Below, piece by piece: positions 10,901 through 20,609 of a stretch of 64,000 nucleotides of DNA. Below the pieces are notes generated by a model. It searched no databases, was not told the origin of the DNA, and saw nothing but the letters and a program-made list of their open reading frames with translations. The DNA comes from Litoditis marina. Its lineage: Eukaryota > Nematoda > Chromadorea > Rhabditida > Rhabditidae. The stretch covers positions 28,193,485 through 28,257,484 of the forward strand of contig OZ038433.1 of assembly GCA_964036275.1 (NCBI GenBank). Reading direction: 5' to 3'. The translations under genes were made by a program, and so were the position numbers. The number at the start of each line of letters is the position of its first letter. The stretch's first letter is position 1.

Positions 10901-13387
10901 CCATTATTCGTGGAAGCGAAATTGTTCGCACAGAAGCTATGGGAACAGAAGTACGATTGGGACGATCACTTACCGGAAGAACTATCCCGGAAATGGAATA
11001 ACCTGACAACAAAATTAACAGGAGAACCAGTGAACATAAGCAGGAAAGCAACGACCAGGGACGATAACTTCCGATATTCATTGGCAATATTCGGAGACGC
11101 GTCACAGCACACATACGCGGCCTGCGCGTACTTAATAACACAAAACAAACAAGGCAGCAAACAGTCGCACCTAATCATGAGTCGATCCCGACTAGCACCA
11201 CCGGAGAACATATCGATACCAAAGCTGGAACTTATCGCGTCGTTCATAGCAACGAAACTGGCAAAATTTCTAGTCAGCGAGTTACATCTACCGATCGATG
11301 AGATACATATTTTTTCAGACTCACTGATCAACTTGTATTGGATACAGGCCACACAGACACTCAAACTATTTGTCAAAAACAAGGTAGAGAGGATAAATGG
11401 AAATATACAAGAAATCAAAGACAAAGGGATCAAAGTGGAAACACACTACGTCCCAACGAAAAAGAATCCAGCGGACCATGCAACCAGAGGACTTACAAGG
11501 GAGGAGCTGACCGCCGAAGGATGTAACTGGTGGAACGGACCACAATGGTTACGGGAGGCGCAGTCATCATGGCCGGGAACGAATCTCGATTTGACAATGC
11601 TATCAACAAAAATGAGAGAAGAAATCAACAGAGAAATCAAAGTAAACACGCAATTGACAGAAGAACAACAGAGAAAGAAGGAACGCAGAGACATCATTTG
11701 CATTCAAGCCAACAGATACGGGAAACTACAGAAGGCCATCACAGTAACACACCTGGTCGCTAAGTTTATATGCAAGAGAGTACTACATAAACTATCCCCA
11801 AGGAACACCACCATATTTGAAAACAAATTGAGGTTGGTCAAGGAAGCAGCCGATCACTCAAGGGAAGCATGCGAGACAATATTGATTCGGGAACATTATA
11901 AGGAATCGGATTCGGACGAAACTCACCTGAAATTCAAAACATATCAGGACGAGAATAGAATCACAAGATGCGAGGGACGATTTGGTAATGCCACTGAGAT
12001 GAGTTCGGTCAACAAGGAACCGATACTACTGCGGACGAAACATCACCTCACACGGTTAATAATACAAGACATTCAAAATAAGAACAAACACATGGGCACA
12101 GAACACACGCTCACACAATTCAGAAGGGAGTATTGGTGCAACAATCCAAGAGCAACGATAAACAAGGTGTTGAAGACGTGTTTGTCGTGTAATCGATGGA
12201 AAGCCAAACCCTACAAGTATCCAGAAATGCCACAATTGCCAAAAGAAAGGGTGAACCGTAGTTTTCCTTTTCAAAACAGCGGGCTAGACTACATGGGACC
12301 ATTCTATACAAAATTAAAAGAAGAGGACAAGAGTTGTCAAAAGGTGTGGATATGCATTATCACCTGTCTAGCAACCAGGGCATGTCACCTCGAGTGCGTC
12401 TGGAACAACACAACAACCGAGTTTGTGGCCGCAATAAATCGATTTATGGCTCGCCGAGGAACACCAGAATACATATTATCCGACAATGCCCCCACATTCA
12501 AGCTAGGTAGCAAATTATTGAACGAAAGAATGACGGACAAAGATATGAGAAACACAGAAGATCAATTACAGAAACAAGGAATCACATGGAAACACATAAC
12601 ACCCCTGGCTCCATGGAAAGGAGGTGTGTACGAGAGATTGGTGGCGCTAGTAAAGAGCTGCTTACGAAAAACAATGGGAACAAGAATAATACACGTAAGA
12701 GCGTTTGAAACGATCACTTGTGAAATTGAAGCCATTTTGAATTCAAGACCATTGACAAAGAATGGAAATAGCATAGAAGACAAAGTAGCGCTGAGACCGG
12801 TGGATCTTATCCAACCAAAGGTGAATATCAGACTGGATGGCAACAGTCGAGGTAACCTTGATTGGAACACAAGACAGGTCATTTCATCCGAAGATCAGGC
12901 AAAGACATGGCTTGAAGAAATCGACAAACAGAAAGATTATTTCTGGAACACGTGGAATAATAAGTATATGCAGATCTTGAGAGAAAAACACCAGCAACGA
13001 GTAGCCCAGAAAAGGGGATGTCGAACCCATCCTAAAGTGGGACACGTAGTCTGGATATCAGACGACAACAAACACAGAGGACAATGGCCAACAGGCATAA
13101 TCACAAAACTAGTGGAGAGCAAAGATGGACAAATACGAGCGGCAATGGTGAAGAGAGCACACGGAAAGGAGATTGGAAGGGCTATAACACAGTTAATTCC
13201 ACTAGAGATAGAATCCGAAGAAGAGGAAGAACCCACCGTGATAGAAGAGGACGAAAATCTCAAGATCACGGAAGAGGAAGAACCGACTTCGACGGATATC
13301 CCAGGGACAGACATAGAAGCAGAGAGAGAAAGAAAAGACAAAACACAGGGGACAGAAAGACGAGTACAACCGAAAAGAGAGGTCTAA
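7982..13387 (+). CDS. gag-pol polyprotein of BEL1 (BEL/Pao), 1801 aa, uninterrupted
   Basis: Domains in order: a DUF1759-type gag capsid region (about residues 35-230), three CCHC/CCHH-like zinc knuckles beginning CFFCYGNHTESEC (about 276-336), an aspartic protease with LVDSGSQRSF (Asp at about 440), and reverse transcriptase with LADVERAF (Asp about 790) and the YVDN form of the YVDD box (second Asp about 871). Next come an RNase H-type region with FGDASQHTYAACAY (about 1036), a zinc-binding integrase N-terminus (HH...CLSC, about 1350-1400), and an integrase core with GLDYMGPF, LSDNA and ERL (about 1435-1551). The C-terminus is acidic. YVDN in place of YVDD is seen in both BEL elements of this window. 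The start at 7982 is the first ATG in this frame but probably lies inside the original gag. All catalytic motifs are present, so the protein could be active if expressed. Confidence 0.93.
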   Translation: MAEQSRRQYMQAQQNGQTQQITQTGNQQAGQEFKLPTFQIPVFEGDPTKFARFWSVFEQSVDRNTNLSGASKLIHLNSYLQGQASLVLTDMEMTDDNYTKAVELLKELYSCRISLRDLETKLTRTPKASGNPESLRSTYMEIKALLTMMAGRESIDNISLLTTIQNKFPNEVRTQLRKKEFEEGTGEWNTTKWFKELLKVIQWEEHNKPEESEMVTTNTYATHMESSDRRSWNKNTSYRQRDSSRNDRYKQQDRRNSNSTAKHGQKIETTGSKHECFFCYGNHTESECTSSLELKRELVMLRKACWKCFSTNHISAQCGEGDCKKCGRNHHISLCRKIENTTNKIHRKEDSHMKFMKSRVRSPSPWVNRRSQESTTLTVTQDEPEEETDESQSEAEEYEVEETHSHHIKINTGNPPRLMMAKGFIPDKTGRIHQQTILVDSGSQRSFITEDMADLLQLKILRTESLRIIGIGGKAAKITSKVVEVDLVNNDGKHMKVNMNTTDRITTAFTTTQVTNEDKMKIKSMKLHENNLDMNSMTYNPTILIGIDNYWDVMTSGGLQEKVKLPSGLIWVNSFFGGILSGQENHGHQTKLTQTQSQKITQTYLANKAIVTDRTDCSEMWKLELIGVKDRTDKHLDEEVNQKVLQQFNESAQMENGYYSVKFPWKEDHPPIPNNYYMAQRRLEALFRKINGEEKIKQEYNKILMKQLEDGILEETTGKASGEVVYYIPHQAVVKKQSKTTKVRIVMDASSHCKNALSLNDIIHQGPTILPNICGTMLRARTHKILILADVERAFLQVRLQETERDATRILWVHDIDAPSLGENVRTFRYTRVPFGVNASPFLLAATIQLHLSRHSEATIAAQILENLYVDNMIVGTDDIKIGKDICTKSKDIFNEIKMNLREYTSNETGVLDNMANEDKSGDVDESKILGVKWDLKQDTLNITLKCSTQGPLTKRKVVSAASSTYDPLGLTSPLFVEAKLFAQKLWEQKYDWDDHLPEELSRKWNNLTTKLTGEPVNISRKATTRDDNFRYSLAIFGDASQHTYAACAYLITQNKQGSKQSHLIMSRSRLAPPENISIPKLELIASFIATKLAKFLVSELHLPIDEIHIFSDSLINLYWIQATQTLKLFVKNKVERINGNIQEIKDKGIKVETHYVPTKKNPADHATRGLTREELTAEGCNWWNGPQWLREAQSSWPGTNLDLTMLSTKMREEINREIKVNTQLTEEQQRKKERRDIICIQANRYGKLQKAITVTHLVAKFICKRVLHKLSPRNTTIFENKLRLVKEAADHSREACETILIREHYKESDSDETHLKFKTYQDENRITRCEGRFGNATEMSSVNKEPILLRTKHHLTRLIIQDIQNKNKHMGTEHTLTQFRREYWCNNPRATINKVLKTCLSCNRWKAKPYKYPEMPQLPKERVNRSFPFQNSGLDYMGPFYTKLKEEDKSCQKVWICIITCLATRACHLECVWNNTTTEFVAAINRFMARRGTPEYILSDNAPTFKLGSKLLNERMTDKDMRNTEDQLQKQGITWKHITPLAPWKGGVYERLVALVKSCLRKTMGTRIIHVRAFETITCEIEAILNSRPLTKNGNSIEDKVALRPVDLIQPKVNIRLDGNSRGNLDWNTRQVISSEDQAKTWLEEIDKQKDYFWNTWNNKYMQILREKHQQRVAQKRGCRTHPKVGHVVWISDDNKHRGQWPTGIITKLVESKDGQIRAAMVKRAHGKEIGRAITQLIPLEIESEEEEEPTVIEEDENLKITEEEEPTSTDIPGTDIEAERERKDKTQGTERRVQPKREV

Positions 13388-13992
13388 GGGAAACGCCGGG
13401 TGCGTTTTAGTGACACCCAATGAAAACCATAGCATGAGACACAGAGACATCAATATCACGAAATCACATTGCAGGAAAACAATAGACATGAAAACAACAT
13501 TCAAGAAGACAATATCACGAGAACAACATGCAGGGAACATTATCCACCTGAACAGTGGAGATAGGCAAACATCCGGTCACGAAAACACAATGGAAACAAT
13601 AGACGAGTGACGAAAAGGGGTTCAAACGGGCCAAGAGGAGAGCCAGTTCGCGCGCAGAATGGCATTCGCGGCAGGACCAATTGATTACCGCAACTAACCT
13701 GCACATCCAACCAGGCCACACACAAAGAACAGCAATTAGCAACTATACCTAAAAAGCTGGTTTTCATGAAATCAAATATTACAAATAGTTTTCATCGTTG
13801 TGGATTTACGTTGGTGATGTATTTTCATGTAAACAACTGGTTGGTATATTGTCAAGTTATATGGTATTTCAAGTTTACAATGTATCCATTTTTCAGTTCA
13901 TGACCAGATTCAAGTGTATCACATGCCTCAAACGTCGTATCCGGATCCGGAACAAGAAGTTCAAGATAGCGGAGAAGATTAAGAAAGATATT
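13388..13992 (+). other. BEL1 spacer between pol and accessory gene
   Basis: No conserved domain seen. A 66-aa ORF (13410-13610) is A-rich and charged and may be chance. The stretch just before 13993 is open in the accessory-gene frame from 13798, with a hydrophobic start, then a Cys and basic cluster (FKCITCLKRRIRIRNKK). It may be an upstream exon or leader of the accessory gene. Confidence 0.4.
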
Positions 13993-14529
13993 ATGACCCA
14001 AGAAGAGCCGGATAAGTCAGCTCCCGACACCACGGAGGGGGAAGCAGAGAACAACACGCAAGCCGTCACTTCTGAGCAGGTTAGAACCGTGGAGTTCGTC
14101 CCATTTTGTAATTCATTGTCCATCTCCATTTCATGTAAAACAGGTTCCGTGGAACCTATGGGAGTATTTGACCATGAGGACACATTGGCCAATCTAGTGA
14201 CTATCCCAGAAGTGAAAGTAACTGGGTTAGAGACAGAGAAGTCATATTCAAAAATCACATGCCCTATTGTACAGGAACATCACATGGAACAAGTTGGACA
14301 CAAAACTGCGGAGGAGGCTCTCACTATCGAGGACGAGTCGGGGATGGACTGGACCGCAGACGGGGGAGAAGAGGCGTCCGAGCAGGCCGTCCAAGAGACC
14401 GACGAAGAGAAGGAGGAGCCATTCGTCGCCGGGGCCGAAAAAGAGAGGGAGGAACCAGTCATCATCGTGGCCCAAGAAGAACCAGTCGTGGAAGCCGCGC
14501 AGCCTGAAAATACGGTACATTTGCATTAG
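13993..14529 (+). CDS. accessory gene of BEL1, 5' acidic exon region
   Basis: Acidic ORF beginning MTQEEPDKSAPDTTEGE. A plausible first exon ends at 14079 before GTTAGA (phase 0). The same frame also stays open to 14529 with a strongly acidic, Glu-rich tail, so the unspliced reading is possible too. The position matches the small exon 44849-45058 of BEL2: directly after pol, acidic or Pro-rich, with a GTTAGA/T donor in phase 0. No known domain. It could act as a leader for the zinc-knuckle exon at 14845. Function unknown; the pairing with that exon is inferred from phase and position. Confidence 0.5.
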   Translation: MTQEEPDKSAPDTTEGEAENNTQAVTSEQVRTVEFVPFCNSLSISISCKTGSVEPMGVFDHEDTLANLVTIPEVKVTGLETEKSYSKITCPIVQEHHMEQVGHKTAEEALTIEDESGMDWTADGGEEASEQAVQETDEEKEEPFVAGAEKEREEPVIIVAQEEPVVEAAQPENTVHLH

Positions 14530-14844
14530 GTTGTCGGGGCATTTCTAGGTTATCGGGGCATTTCATGTGGTTTTGCAGGGCTTTCAAAGTAGTCCGCGAT
14601 GGTCAATATGTGGAACATACATGACCTTATATCTCATACATTATCGAGAGGTGGAAACACGGAAAATCATTGATCACGTTATCAAATTTTGCGAAAGTTA
14701 AAACGGGTTCACCAGATCGGTCATGTTCAACAAAAGCAGGAAAACATTCAGAACAATTCATGTCACTTTTCTCTACGGATCTGCCTTCCGACGGGTTAAT
14801 ATATAATCGTGCTAACTACTGTTCAATAATCTTCAATTTTACAG

Positions 14845-15492
14845 CCTCGATATTTCGGACCGGTTACTCGCTGGCAGTACAATAGGAACTCTACAAGATC
14901 CCACCATGCATGGAGGCTCTACCGCCAAAGAAGAAAGATGAGCAGCCTGCCACGAGTTCTCCAATGTGCGTTGTGCTTGGAACATCGTCAACACTGGACC
15001 AGTCAATGCATCACGTTCTACAACGTGAAAGACCGCCGGGAACGTCTCGAGGTATTAGGTATGTGTGTTCGGTGCTTAGGTATTCATACCGAAGCAGACC
15101 CTCCATGCTTAGTTACTTGTTCGACATGCACTGGACCTCACGATTCGGTAGTTTGTTCCCACCCACGAGCAAACTACTCTCGGAATAGGAATCTCGAAGC
15201 AATCTTAGAGATTTGCAACGAGCTGGATAACGCCACCCAGCCGTGGAACTTATTGTTAAAGTTGAGCGTTACATTAGAAATCAAAATTTCCGGGTGTCAA
15301 CATGTATTTATCAAGTTATCACATGACTCATATCAGGAAAATCACAATCTCACAAGTCGGGTTTTCTGTTTTGGCCTCCCCAGTGTCGCTCCGCGGCGAA
15401 AGTACACGTCTCGGCACGCCTGGCAACCGTCTGAAAGATTATTCATTGTTGTTATGTATCGTTTGCAGACCAGTTGGTCTTTATATTTGTAA
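14845..15492 (+). CDS. accessory gene of BEL1, zinc-knuckle exon
   Basis: The TTTTACAG acceptor (14837-14844) opens a frame that begins PRYFGPVTRWQYNRN and carries a three-part Cys/His array: CALCLEHRQHWTSQC, then CVRCLGIHTEADPPC, then CSTCTGPHDSVVC. The spacing is that of BEL/Pao gag knuckles, but the sequence is clearly different from this element's own gag knuckles. It should bind RNA or DNA as a nucleocapsid-like protein. The frame runs through the 3' LTR start at 15384 and ends at 15492 inside it, so the last 36 residues are LTR-encoded. No ATG is needed if it is spliced to the upstream exon; the first ATG is at 14938. BEL2 has an analogous exon at 45747-46097. Confidence 0.62.
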   Translation, partial: PRYFGPVTRWQYNRNSTRSHHAWRLYRQRRKMSSLPRVLQCALCLEHRQHWTSQCITFYNVKDRRERLEVLGMCVRCLGIHTEADPPCLVTCSTCTGPHDSVVCSHPRANYSRNRNLEAILEICNELDNATQPWNLLLKLSVTLEIKISGCQHVFIKLSHDSYQENHNLTSRVFCFGLPSVAPRRKYTSRHAWQPSERLFIVVMYRLQTSWSLYL

Positions 15493-15585
15493 TGAATATA
15501 TTGTTTTATCTTTGTTACTACAACTATAAAAGAGACAGTCGGAACACAAACTGAACCACCCTATACGAACCATCTAATTCCGACA
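15384..15585 (+). repeat. 3' LTR of BEL1
   Basis: 202 bp, from TGTCGCTCCGCGG to CTAATTCCGACA, followed directly by the GTGGT duplication. The TGTCG start and CGACA end are imperfect inverted termini shared with the BEL2 LTR (TGTCGTCAC to AATAACGACA). The preceding bases (GGCCTCCCCAG) are not a good polypurine tract. AATGAATATATTG and ATAAAAG are possible processing or promoter signals. Confidence 0.9.
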
Positions 15586-15590
15586 GTGGT

Positions 15591-16370
15591 TTCAGGTTTG
15601 TGTCTACTTTCTCCAAATTTGCGGAGCGAGACCCGGATTCGGTTTTAAATTTCAAGAATTCGGGGTGTTCAAGATAATGAACACACAACTCAAACTAATA
15701 CGCTACTCGTTGTTGAACATTGAACACAGGCTAGCAAAAACGGTACAGAATAGGAATGTTACCGGACCTTGGCCGACGAAATGACCTACAAAATAGCTGG
15801 CTGTAAGCTAGCTCTGTCTCAGCATCAGGAGTTTAGTAAAAAAAAATTCCGTAGCAAAAACAAATATAAAGGTTTGATATAATCATAAATAAAATACCAT
15901 GGGTTTAGCAGATGTCAGTCTGATTTAAAGGAATGAACAGATTTCAGAAGTAATCGACATTGTAAACAGGAATCAACCACATGAATGGATTCTTCAGAGT
16001 GACTGACTCTTTAGTTCCACGTTCATTTCGGAACTAATAGATATCAGAAAAATTTAAACTTTTACCTTTATAAAAACTAAATTTACCACATTCAACACCA
16101 ACATACCTCTATATTACCCGAGAAGAGCAATGGAATATTTAGATACCAATAATATAGATCCATTATATAATAAAGAAAACCTGTAAAACTCGGTGTTTTC
16201 GAAAACACGGCGTTTAAACCTCCAAAATAACATGAATCTTCAAAAATAACAGAACACAGCGATATCTAAACAAAAACTAAACAAAAATAAGGATATAATG
16301 ATAAATAAATGATATGAAAAGGAGAAAACACATTGCAAAATAACAAAATAACTTCGAAATTTTCGAATTT
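15591..16370. other. no gene recognised
   Basis: AT-rich flank right of BEL1 without a coding-like ORF. The junction TTCAGG after GTGGT continues the pre-insertion sequence left of 6132. Confidence 0.5.
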
Positions 16371-17060
16371 CGGGTGCGTCGCGGTCGACCGCTTTGCATG
16401 CTTGGAATGGATGAGCTGGCCCATTGACCGCCAGGTGGGCCGACACTGGGCCGACAATGGGCGGTCGGTGGGCGGACCACTCAGACTGGGCGGTCACCGG
16501 CCCGCCATTGTCTGAGCAGTGAATGCGAGGTTTTTTGACGTTCTCTCACCTCCACTTATTCTGAAAAACGGTTAGAACACGGAATTCATATCCCTGAAAC
16601 TCTATTTCACCCATTGAGAGAGGTTGGCGCTAGTTGTACAGGAGTTAGTCACGAAGAGGCCAACCGGAAATCGCAAATTGACGTTACGATCAGAGATTCT
16701 GTTTTCGAGGGTTGGCATCGCTTATAACAATGAAATACCTCAAATTCAAGTATAACACATGGTAATTCGTTCTGTTAAGGAAGTAAGAAAGATGGATTTT
16801 CGTGCAAATAACCAAAACACGATTGTAACCAGTCATTGAGAATTTTTCGACTTCCGTCCACTTTCTGAATTTTTTGTCAACTGTCAGAACACTGAATATA
16901 AGTCTGTAGGCTTCATTTCACCGAAAAAATGCAGAAAAACGCTTAAAAAAGCGTCTTTGGATTACGGTATGCACCGGTTTTTAGCGGCTAATTGGCTGCA
17001 ATTGAAAAAATTGGCTGGCCAATTGGCTGGGCCCTGTCTGAGTACAGTTCCCGGTGAATT
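16371..17060. repeat. degenerate GC-rich GGGCGGTC repeat and flanks
   Basis: 16415-16515 is rich in GGGCGGTC, GGCCGAC and GACCGCC in both orientations and can fold on itself. 16615-16760 is weakly related to 4930-5050 (GGTTGGCGCTA...). A second GC-rich part at 16980-17035 repeats AATTGGCTG. It looks like an older member of the repeat at 5162-5320. ORFs on both strands in 16240-16515 are by-products of the palindrome. Confidence 0.5.
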
Positions 17061-18000
17061 GATAACGGTCAGAAGATCGTAATCATTGATGTTGATACCC
17101 GACATGAATACGGACGGCACCAACGTAAACAATCGAATTTATTAGAACTTTTGAATCTATTTTTCTTTATTCCAGTATTCTCATTTATGATTGACCGAAT
17201 TGTCGTAAGGATAACTTTCCCTGCGGTTACACGTACACCTTGTATCTTGCATTGTAAAATGGAAAACAAACAAGGTAACTTTCTTTGTTCTAGGTCTAGG
17301 GTCTAGGGCAACTTTTTCGATCGGAAAAGAAAACCAAAAATTGATTGTTTGCGTTGGGCATTGGGCTTTTTTAAATGTCTCTACTAGCTCTGTGGTTTAT
17401 TTTGCCAAATAAGCATATTGAGGTGGATGTGGTAGTGGATATTGATTATACGTAACGTATATTTTGATCTGTCAGCTTTATCATGGGGTATATATTTCAA
17501 TGACCAAAAAGCAATTCATTTATGCAAAATTGGTCGTGAATAAGGAAAATACAAGCAAAAATCGCAGTTCCGGAGGCGACGCGGGATTTCAAAACCAATC
17601 TGAGACCTTTGGCGGTTTATGTTCTTTACTATTTACCCTACTGAATACACTAATCATGTGTATACTAACTGTCGTGAACTATAAAATGCCCGCTCTAGTC
17701 TGAGACAATGGCTTTCGTTCTGTTAGTTCTGTAATGAAAAATAGACCTCAGCTTCTGCTCTTCAGGCAGAATGTGGCAAAAACACACCGCAACATCAGAA
17801 AAATAGTGAACTGGGCTTTCTGGTACTATTACATGTCGTGTAAAATGAGTAATGATAGTATATAACAAACTCATGTATTCTAGGGTTTGATTATCGGGTT
17901 TGCCTTCTGGAGTTTTTGAACACCATGTTCTACGGCTGGCGACAATTTCGGATTCTCTATCAAATTTGGTATATTTCTGCATGTCAGTAAAATAGTCTAG
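17061..18000. other. no gene recognised
   Basis: Two small ORFs (17464-17703 plus, 18024-17695 minus) lack recognisable domains. The second overlaps the transposon end. Nothing else stands out. Confidence 0.45.
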
Positions 18001-18141
18001 ATTCATGAAAAAGTGGGGGCCCAACGACTGTGAGATTTGTCTTCTGCTGTGCGCCCCTTAGACAACTAGTCTCAGATGGAACAGTTACTGCTACAAAAAG
18101 CGAAAAATACTCTAGTATAACTATGTTCATTACAAACATAC

Positions 18142-18385
18142 TGTTGTATTCTCAGATGACTAGGATAAACACTAATAACACTACAGATATCAACACAGAA
18201 GTTATACCTGTAGAACAGAGGAGACGAGCGAGAGATGAACCAGTTTATAGACGAGCAGATGATACAATGCACACAATAGACAACAAAGTAGAACACGTCA
18301 CTTGACACGTGAACGCGCACTATGCTAATGTGTACAGACATGTTAACAGGATTGCTAAACGAGATAACAGGTCTACCACACAACA
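18142..18385 (-). repeat. 3' LTR of element D
   Basis: 244 bp, about 99% identical to 20290-20533. The purine tract lies next to it at 18386-18399 (minus sense). Confidence 0.93.
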
Positions 18386-18489
18386 CCTCCCTTTTTTACA
18401 ACTAAACTACGGAGTGATGTGAACCAACTAAACTATCAAGAATCGGCTGTTGACAGCTTCGGCAACCAGACGACTTTTTGAAATCGACA

Positions 18490-20031
18490 TCAGCGGATAC
18501 GAGACTGAGTACAATCATGACTCACAGAACCACTCTCAAAACTAGAAGTGTTCTCTTTAGATGACACCCTCTTCTCCTTCTTCAATTCATTCATCCAGAC
18601 ATGAGCGAATTGAGGACACTTTTTGGTTTCAGGGTTGAACAAAGGTTGTTCCGTCATCATATTGAGGTAATACTTCATGTTCTCACTCTGAGTTAACCAA
18701 TCCAAGCCAACCAGACTACTCGCATGAGAAACATAGGCACAACCAGTACCGTATTCACCTTTCATCTTGAAATCGCAGTTGAGTATGTCAAGCACTCTCA
18801 AGGGCTTTCCATTGGCATTGACTACTCCAACTCCGCATTTCACAAGCCTTGGTTCACCAAGCTTCTTCCAATCGTGTACATTCAACAATGTCACGTCAGA
18901 ACCAGTGTCAAGTTGGAAATCGACATTCACACCCTTGATCTCTACTGGTAGGTAACGTCTCACTGCGTTCACCTCTGTGCTTCTCGCTGAAGACTCTACA
19001 ACGACGGAATTGTTTACACGAGCTCTTCCAGACGAATTGGCGTTGAACTTGACCACCTTGTCACAGAATTCTTCTTTGTGACCGCTCTGCTTGCACTTTC
19101 GGCAGTTCCACTTCTTGGACTGGCAATTCCTTGACAAATGACCAGTTTGTCCGCAGCCGCAGTTCCAGCACAAGTTACGACTGTGCTGAACTCGTTGATC
19201 TTGAAGTTATGACTCAACCGCATACACTTGATGGGAACTCTGAACCATCTTTGCCTCACGCTAGATGTTCAACCATGTGTCACACTCTTTGTACAGATCT
19301 CGCAAAGTGACTGCTTCCTTTTCTGCATACTGTCGATCCAGATACATGAGCAATCTGGTCTTTAGGTCATTATCTCTGTTTGTTGTCAAACCAGAGATCC
19401 AGAACAGTGCCTTTAGCCCATCTTTGTCAAGTTCTTGGAGTTTTGCTCTTTCACACTGCTCATTCACTCGGCCAGTGTACTCCATGTAGTCTTCTGACTC
19501 TTTCTTTTCCAACTTCAGACAGTTGTATCTCTCAGTGTAGACAGATGTTTTGACATCGAACATCTCTTTGAGAATCTCAATTGTGTCATCAAAGACCAGA
19601 TCAGCAGTGGTTTTAGGCAAAATATGACTTTTGTACCTATCAAAAACCTCATTTGACAACTTTCCGACAAGTAGTCTCACTTTGGATTTGTCATCCAACA
19701 GCGCACCATCAATGTTGAACACCTCACCGTATCGATCATACCAATGTGAAAATGTCAGACCACTTTCTGGATCAAATACAAAGGTAGTGAGCCTTGCGTT
19801 CAAATCCGTCATCATTCTTGTTTCATTTGTCACTGGACTGACAATGTTCGTACCACTGCTATCAATTTGAGCATTCGCAATACTACCTTGAAGTAGCTTC
19901 AACTGATCTCTCTGAATATCCATCTGCTCTTGCCGGAGTTTCAATCTCTCTTCTTGTTGTTTCATTTGCTGCTGTTGACCTTGCAACAATTGCACAAGAG
20001 TTTCAAACATTTTATCTGACATTCTGCTCAA
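18490..20031 (-). pseudogene. gag-protease ORF of element D with two in-frame stops
   Basis: The minus-strand frame from 20031 gives a gag with a Gln-rich coiled-coil N-terminus (LVQLLQGQQQQMKQQEERL), a capsid-like region (GLTFSHWYDRYGEVF...) and CDTWLNI, followed by TAG at 19263-19261. The same frame meets TAA about 23 codons later, then continues with two zinc knuckles (CWNCGCGQTGHLSRNC and CRKCKQSGHKEEFC) and a retropepsin-like region with FQLDTGSDVTLL. It is Ty3/gypsy-like. The two stops lie only between capsid and nucleocapsid. They may be decay or, less likely, a readthrough control point. The ORF ends at 18490 just before the 3' LTR, so no pol was lost downstream in this copy. Confidence 0.85.
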
Positions 20032-20289
20032 TCAATACTTTACCTCAGAGGGTAATACTTGCAGAGAGCCTTTGGATTCAGTGTAAATGACCACCGAACA
20101 CTTTTTTCTGGACACGAGACTGTCACACGAATCAATGAAACCAACACAAATCCTCTAACAAAGTTCACTCTAGACTTTTGAGACACTGGACTGCCCTTCA
20201 AAAGTTTTCTAACCAAGAATACTGGACTATCTTGCTATAAATTAACACAAGACAGCTTAACTAGAGTTTTCTATCCTGATCGCCAATTA

Positions 20290-20533
20290 TGTTGTATCCT
20301 CAGATGACTAGGATAAACACTAATAACACTACAGATATCAACACAGAAGTTATACCTGTAGAACAGAGGAGACGAGCGAGAGACGAACCAGTTTATAGAC
20401 GAGCAGATGATACAATGCACACAATAGACAACAAAGTAGAACACGTCACTTGACACGTGAACGCGCACTATGCTAATGTGTACAGACATGTTAACAGGAT
20501 TGCTAAACGAGATAACAGGTCTACCACACAACA
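20290..20533 (-). repeat. 5' LTR of element D
   Basis: 244 bp. It starts (coding sense) TGTTGTGTGG and ends ATACAACA. It is followed by the leader with the TGGCGATCAGG primer-site candidate at about 20286-20272. Confidence 0.93.
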
Positions 20534-20609
20534 CATACAAAAGTCGTAAAATATTTTTTCAAACCTGTAAACTAGAATCTACAAATCACAGATATTAACT
20601 CAACGTAGT

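Larger units (their letters stand above)
6137..15585 (+). mobile_element. BEL/Pao LTR retrotransposon BEL1, rearranged 5' end
   Basis: The element is bounded by GTGGT duplications (6132-6136 and 15586-15590). The order is: partial 5' LTR (6137-6269), inverted gag copy (6270-7689), a 23-bp spacer, gag-pol (7713-13387), an accessory zinc-knuckle gene (about 13993-15384), and a full 3' LTR (15384-15585). The pol order protease, RT, RNase H, integrase in a single reading frame with the three-knuckle gag is typical of BEL/Pao. The part that should hold the LTR 3' end, primer-binding site and leader is missing and replaced by the inverted gag, so this copy cannot prime normal reverse transcription even though pol is open. 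Confidence 0.92.
18142..20533 (-). mobile_element. gag-protease LTR retrotransposon (element D), TSD CATAC
   Basis: Two 244-bp LTRs (18142-18385 and 20290-20533; TGTTGTAT to CACACAACA on the plus strand) differ at about two positions. CATAC occurs at 18137-18141 and 20534-20538 as the 5-bp target duplication. On the coding (minus) strand a purine tract GTAAAAAAGGGAGG precedes the 3' LTR, and TGGCGATCAGGAT shortly after the 5' LTR is a candidate primer-binding site. The interior holds only gag and an aspartic protease, with no RT, RNase H or integrase. It must be mobilised in trans. Confidence 0.93.

Noticed and set aside
8584..13540. Cys- and Phe-rich minus-strand ORFs opposite BEL1 pol
   Set aside because: Antisense shadows of an A-rich coding strand.
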